From contig DKJA01000075.1 in the NCBI GenBank assembly GCA_002454505.1, positions 1,397 to 34,741 on the forward strand: a stretch of DNA of 33,345 nt. Direction: 5' to 3'. Within the stretch, counting starts at the first letter, position 1. Every line of letters begins with the position of its first letter. The translations under genes and the position numbers were made by a program. This document shows positions 30,454 through 33,345 of the stretch, one piece after another. The stretch comes from Oxalobacteraceae bacterium UBA6704. Its GTDB lineage: Bacteria; Pseudomonadota; Gammaproteobacteria; Burkholderiales; Burkholderiaceae_D. The notes under the pieces were generated by a model. It ran no database searches. It saw only the letters and a program-made list of their open reading frames with translations, and was not told the origin of the DNA.

Positions 30454-30840
30454 TCAGCCCTGCAGTGCTGCCATCAGCCGCCGGCACTCGTCTTCATGCG
30501 TGGCGATCTCGGACAGCGACATCTCGATGTCCTCGCGCTGCTGTTCCAGCGTTTCCCGGTGTTGCGCAAGCACCGCCAGGAAGCGGTTCATCTGCGCCTC
30601 GGTATCTTTCGGCGATTCATACATATCCACCAGGCTCTTGATTTCCGACAGCGACAGGCCGAGCCGCTTGCCGCGCAAGGTCAGTTTCAGGCGGGTGCGG
30701 TCGCGCGGCGTGTACACGCGGTTGCGGCCGCCGGCGCCCTCGCGCGACGGACTGAGGATGCCCTGATCCTCATAGAAGCGGATGGCACGGGGCGTGATGT
30801 CGAATTCGCGGGCCAGTTCGGTAATGGTATAGGTCGGCAT
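30454..30840 (-). CDS. liuR: MerR-family regulator (LiuR-like)
   Basis: A 128-residue MerR regulator. The DNA-binding domain (about residues 3-71) reads TITELAREFDITPRAIRFYEDQGIL, with wing residues GGRNRVYTPRDRTRL, and the dimerisation helix follows (about 78-125) with a coiled-coil pattern. There are no conserved metal-binding cysteines except Cys119. LiuR regulators control branched-chain amino acid and fatty acid degradation in proteobacteria and sit beside liuA, as here (98-nt gap). Two similar palindromes flank the gene, consistent with self-regulation. The effector is unknown, probably an acyl-CoA. Confidence 0.9.
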   Translation of the reverse strand: MPTYTITELAREFDITPRAIRFYEDQGILSPSREGAGGRNRVYTPRDRTRLKLTLRGKRLGLSLSEIKSLVDMYESPKDTEAQMNRFLAVLAQHRETLEQQREDIEMSLSEIATHEDECRRLMAALQG

Positions 30841-30885
30841 ATCTTCTGTAGGGCCTGGAAGGATCGCTTAGAATGGGCTATCTTC

Positions 30886-30903
30886 CGTTTACGTAACGTT
30901 AAC
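30886..30903. promoter_or_regulatory. Candidate LiuR operator in the liuR/MBL divergent region
   Basis: CGTTTACGTAACGTTAAC lies between liuR (start 30840) and the divergent metallo-hydrolase gene (start 30929), and shares CGTTTACGT and GTTAAC with the liuA site. A minus-strand TACAAT (30912-30907) sits directly above it, so binding could block liuR transcription. Confidence 0.55.
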
Positions 30904-30928
30904 CGCATTGTAGCGCAAGGACAGGTCA

Positions 30929-31987
30929 ATGAATCCCCTCGAATCCCAACTCGATTATCCATTCGGCGACGCTGTGCCGGCGCCGGGCGATGCGTTGCCC
31001 GTGGTGCCGGGCCTGCGCTGGCTGCGCATGCCGTTGCCGTTCGCGCTGGATCACATCAACCTGTGGCTGCTCGACGACATTCGTGAAGGCAGTGCCGGCT
31101 ACACGGTCGTCGATTGCGGCGCCGCCACCGACGCCAGCCGCGCCGGCTGGGAGCAGGTGATGGCGCAGCACTTCGACGGCAAACCGCTGTTGCGCGTGCT
31201 CGTCACGCACTGCCATCCGGACCACGTGGGCCTGGCGGACTGGCTGTGCACGCGCTGGCAGGTGCCGCTGGCGATGACGGCCGGCGAGTTCGGTTTTGCG
31301 CGCATGATGGCCGCTGCGCTGCCCGGGGTCGACGGCACGTCGGCGGTGCCGCACTTCCGCCGTCACGGCCTGGTCGACGAGGCCATGCTGGAGAAGATGC
31401 AGAGCCGGAAGAATTACTACCCGTCGCTGGTATCCGCCGTGCCGCAGGCTTACGATCGCCTGCAGGAAGGGCAGGATGTGACGATCGGCGGCCACGCATG
31501 GCGGGTGATTGCCGGCTTCGGTCATTCTCCCGAGCACGCATCGCTGTACTGCGCAGCCCTGAACGTGCTGATCTCCGGCGACATGGTGCTGCCGCGCATT
31601 TCAACGAATGTGTCCGTGTTTGCCGTTGAACCGGAGGGCAACCCCCTGCAGCAATACCTCGATTCTCTGGACAAGTTTGCCGGCCTGCCGCACGACGTGC
31701 TGGTACTGCCGGCGCATGGCAGGCCATTCCGCGGCCTGCACACCCGTATGCGCCAGTTGCAGGAACACCACACTGCCCGGCTGGCGGAGGTCGTGGCTGC
31801 CTGCAACGACGCGCCGCGCACTGCGGCGGAAATCGTGCCAGTGATGTTTCGCCGCCCGCTGGATGCCCACCAGCTCAGCTTTGCACTGGGCGAAGCGCTC
31901 GCGCATTTGCATAAATTGTGGCGTGACGGTATCGTGCGACGTAACATCGATGCGGACGGCATGATACGTTTTCGTACCACTCGATGA
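30929..31987 (+). CDS. Metallo-beta-lactamase-fold hydrolase (LACTB2-like)
   Basis: A 352-residue metal-dependent hydrolase. The zinc motif HxHxDH is THCHPDH at residues 93-99 (His94, His96, Asp98, His99); further ligands are expected from GFGHSPEH, SGDMVLP and PAHGRPF. A helical C-terminal domain of about 100 residues, including LAHLHKLWRDGIVRR, is of the type found in LACTB2-like enzymes. AAGGACAG precedes the ATG. It is divergent from liuR and shares its operator, so it is probably part of the leucine/acyl-CoA regulon; a thioesterase or related acyl-CoA role is possible but unproven. Confidence 0.88.
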   Translation: MNPLESQLDYPFGDAVPAPGDALPVVPGLRWLRMPLPFALDHINLWLLDDIREGSAGYTVVDCGAATDASRAGWEQVMAQHFDGKPLLRVLVTHCHPDHVGLADWLCTRWQVPLAMTAGEFGFARMMAAALPGVDGTSAVPHFRRHGLVDEAMLEKMQSRKNYYPSLVSAVPQAYDRLQEGQDVTIGGHAWRVIAGFGHSPEHASLYCAALNVLISGDMVLPRISTNVSVFAVEPEGNPLQQYLDSLDKFAGLPHDVLVLPAHGRPFRGLHTRMRQLQEHHTARLAEVVAACNDAPRTAAEIVPVMFRRPLDAHQLSFALGEALAHLHKLWRDGIVRRNIDADGMIRFRTTR

Positions 31988-32173
31988 CAGACAGGCGGTT
32001 TATCCCCAAGTTACATACGGCTGAGTGATCGACGCTGACCGGGCTGACTTTGTGTCGCCCCTATAGTTGATAAAGTAATAACTGTTGTGTCTGGTATTAC
32101 AATGTCCCGGACAAATCGTTTTCTGCGAGATGCCCGTAAAAAGGCGTAAAGAAGCTGGCGGGAGTGAGCGATT

Positions 32174-32203
32174 GGAGGTTAAAATGTGAATTTTACCTTC
32201 TCC
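32174..32203. promoter_or_regulatory. Imperfect dyad in the 31988-32272 gap
   Basis: GGAGGTTAAAAT (32174-32185) and ATTTTACCTTCTCC (32190-32203) form an imperfect inverted repeat separated by GTGA. It could be an operator or a weak hairpin. The 285-nt gap is AT-richer than its surroundings, and no gene is supported in it. TACAAT at 32098-32103 is a possible -10. Confidence 0.35.
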
Positions 32204-32243
32204 GGTTTTGTCACAATTGGTCTGAGCAGGCTTGAGACTGACA

Positions 32244-32261
32244 TTCATGCCGTGACATGAA
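32244..32261. promoter_or_regulatory. Candidate autoregulatory operator of the XRE-like gene
   Basis: TTCATG-CCGTGA-CATGAA is an inverted repeat with perfect 6-bp arms, ending 11 nt before the ATG at 32273. Its position fits an autoregulated repressor gene. No ribosome site is seen between. Confidence 0.4.
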
Positions 32262-32272
32262 ATAGTGCAACT

Positions 32273-32680
32273 ATGAATTCTTCTAATGAACGCGAAAGCT
32301 TTAGTCAGCGCCTGCAACAGGCGCTGAAGAATGCGCATTACTCGCCTGACAGCCCGACCCGCCTGGCACGGGAATTTAACATCCGTTTCGATGGTCGCCC
32401 CATTACGGTGCACGCTGCCCGCAAATGGCTGGTAGGCGAAGCGATTCCTACGCAGGAAAAGCTGCGCATGATTGCGCAATGGCTGGGCGTGCCGGCCGAA
32501 TGGCTCCGTTTCGGCGGTCCGGAATCGGCGGCCCCTGCCGGGGATGGGGCGAATGGCTTGTCGCGTTTCGAGTCGGCCGATGTGAAATTGATCGCGGACC
32601 TGCAGCGTCTGGATGAGCATCATCGCCAGATCGCGCGCGAATTTATTCGCATGCTGGTACGCGTCAACTACCAGAAGTAA
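32273..32680 (+). CDS. Small helix-turn-helix (XRE-like) DNA-binding protein
   Basis: A 135-residue protein with an N-terminal lambda-repressor-like fold (about residues 8-80): SFSQRLQQALKNAHYS, TRLAREFNIRF, TVHAARKWLVGEAIPT as recognition region, and KLRMIAQWLGVPAEWLRFG. A Gly/Ala linker (about 83-93) is followed by a short helical tail of about 40 residues (ADVKLIADLQRLDEHHRQIAREF), likely for dimerisation. I cannot name targets. Conserved small regulators of this type occur in Burkholderiales. The region upstream is AT-rich with two inverted repeats, unlike the rest of the window. A hairpin terminator follows. Confidence 0.8.
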   Translation: MNSSNERESFSQRLQQALKNAHYSPDSPTRLAREFNIRFDGRPITVHAARKWLVGEAIPTQEKLRMIAQWLGVPAEWLRFGGPESAAPAGDGANGLSRFESADVKLIADLQRLDEHHRQIAREFIRMLVRVNYQK

Positions 32681-32683
32681 GCA

Positions 32684-32709
32684 AAACGCCGGGCGTTTCC
32701 CGGCTGTTT
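32684..32709. terminator. Hairpin terminator between the XRE-like gene and ubiX
   Basis: GCCGGG (32688-32693) pairs with CCCGGC (32699-32704) across a 5-nt loop. It is flanked by AAAA on the left and TGTTT on the right, so it could stop transcription from both convergent genes. Confidence 0.6.
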
Positions 32710-32751
32710 GCGGTGGTGGAGCGGGCCGGCCTGTAATGTTCCCGGCCGGTT

Positions 32752-33339
32752 TCAGCCGCCGAGTCCGTTCCAGCGGGGGGCGGTGCCGTCGGCCGCTTCG
32801 AGTCCCAGCAGATCGATGACGCGTGCCACCGTGTGGTCCACGAGGTCGGCGATCGTCTGCGGCTTGTGATAAAACGCCGGCAATGGCGGGAAGATGATGC
32901 CGCCCATCTCCGTGACGGCAGTCATATTGCGCAGGTGGGCAAGGTTGAACGGGGTTTCCCGCACCATCAGCACGAGGCGGCGACGTTCCTTCAACGTCAC
33001 GTCCGCGGCGCGGGCGATCAGGTTGTCGGCCAGGCCATGCGCCACGGCGGCCAGCGTTTTCATCGAGCACGGCGCAATCACCATCGCATCGATCCGGTAC
33101 GAGCCGCTGGCGATCGTCGCCCCCACATTGTGGGCCTTGTGCACCACATGGGCGAGCGCTTCCACCTCGCGTCGCGCAAGGCCGGTTTCTTCATGCAGGG
33201 TAAGCACCGCGGCGTCGGAAATGACGAGGTGCGTCTCGACGCCAGGTAGTTGTTGCAGGACTTGCAGCAGCCGCACGCCATACACGGCGCCCGTGGCGCC
33301 GGTGATGGCAATGACGATCCGCCGCGGGCGGTCAGCCAT
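32752..33339 (-). CDS. ubiX: Flavin prenyltransferase UbiX
   Basis: A 195-residue flavoprotein that prenylates FMN to give the cofactor for UbiD-type decarboxylases, needed in ubiquinone synthesis. Motifs are VIAITGATGAVYGVRLLQ (about 9-26), APCSMKTLAAVAHG near 99-112, and RRRLVLMVRETPFN near 129-142, all typical of the family. Length matches E. coli UbiX (189). It is complete, with the start codon 6 nt from the window end. It is convergent with the XRE-like gene. Confidence is high, although some relatives partner with aromatic-acid decarboxylases (Pad1/BsdB). Confidence 0.93.
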   Translation of the reverse strand: MADRPRRIVIAITGATGAVYGVRLLQVLQQLPGVETHLVISDAAVLTLHEETGLARREVEALAHVVHKAHNVGATIASGSYRIDAMVIAPCSMKTLAAVAHGLADNLIARAADVTLKERRRLVLMVRETPFNLAHLRNMTAVTEMGGIIFPPLPAFYHKPQTIADLVDHTVARVIDLLGLEAADGTAPRWNGLGG

Positions 33340-33345
33340 TATTCA

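Overview
The window is a high-GC bacterial chromosome segment with dense genes. It resembles a betaproteobacterium of the Oxalobacteraceae (Massilia/Duganella/Pseudoduganella type). This is inferred from three things: the style of the proteins (UbiX, a LiuR-type MerR regulator, TonB receptors of the VEITGS-IKR type), the GC bias, and several families of short palindromic intergenic repeats. No rRNA, tRNA, CRISPR array or prophage was seen.

Positions 22-20211 form a peptidoglycan (murein) scavenging and recycling island. A D-amino acid dehydrogenase (dadA-like) and a secreted penicillin-binding-type serine hydrolase come first on the minus strand. A plus-strand run follows: GntR/UTRA regulator, MurQ etherase, AmpG-like MFS permease, a lipoprotein glycosidase of the GHL10/DigH family, a BadF/NAGK-type sugar kinase (candidate MurNAc/GlcNAc kinase), an AmiD-like lipoprotein amidase, a LysR regulator and a VanX/DdpX-type D-Ala-D-Ala dipeptidase. 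Facing it on the minus strand are an SpmA-SpmB fusion membrane protein and a DacB (PBP4-type) carboxypeptidase/endopeptidase. The plus strand then resumes with a peptide-type ABC solute-binding protein, a TonB-dependent receptor and an LD-carboxypeptidase with a Tat signal that starts 1 nt after the receptor's stop codon. Read together, these genes could import murein fragments, strip their peptides, cut denuded glycan, convert MurNAc to GlcNAc-6-P and recover D-alanine.

Positions 20212-25309 hold the first cluster of a GTGCCWGGCAC palindromic repeat, next to a REP-associated tyrosine transposase (RAYT). After these come a YihY/BrkB membrane protein and an RstB/RstA-like two-component system. 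Its kinase and regulator genes are separated by two oppositely oriented small secreted-protein genes. A direct repeat of GACAAAT in the divergent promoter region is a good candidate operator.

Positions 25396-31987 hold branched-chain/fatty acyl-CoA catabolism on the minus strand: LiuR-type MerR regulator, isovaleryl-CoA dehydrogenase, thiolase, SDR and acyl-CoA dehydrogenase. A divergent metallo-beta-lactamase-fold hydrolase shares a likely LiuR operator. Two large clusters of the same palindromic repeat lie inside this gene run. One has expanded by nested duplication and includes a copy of the last 10 nt of the SDR gene. The window closes with a small XRE-like regulator and ubiX (flavin prenyltransferase), separated by a hairpin terminator.
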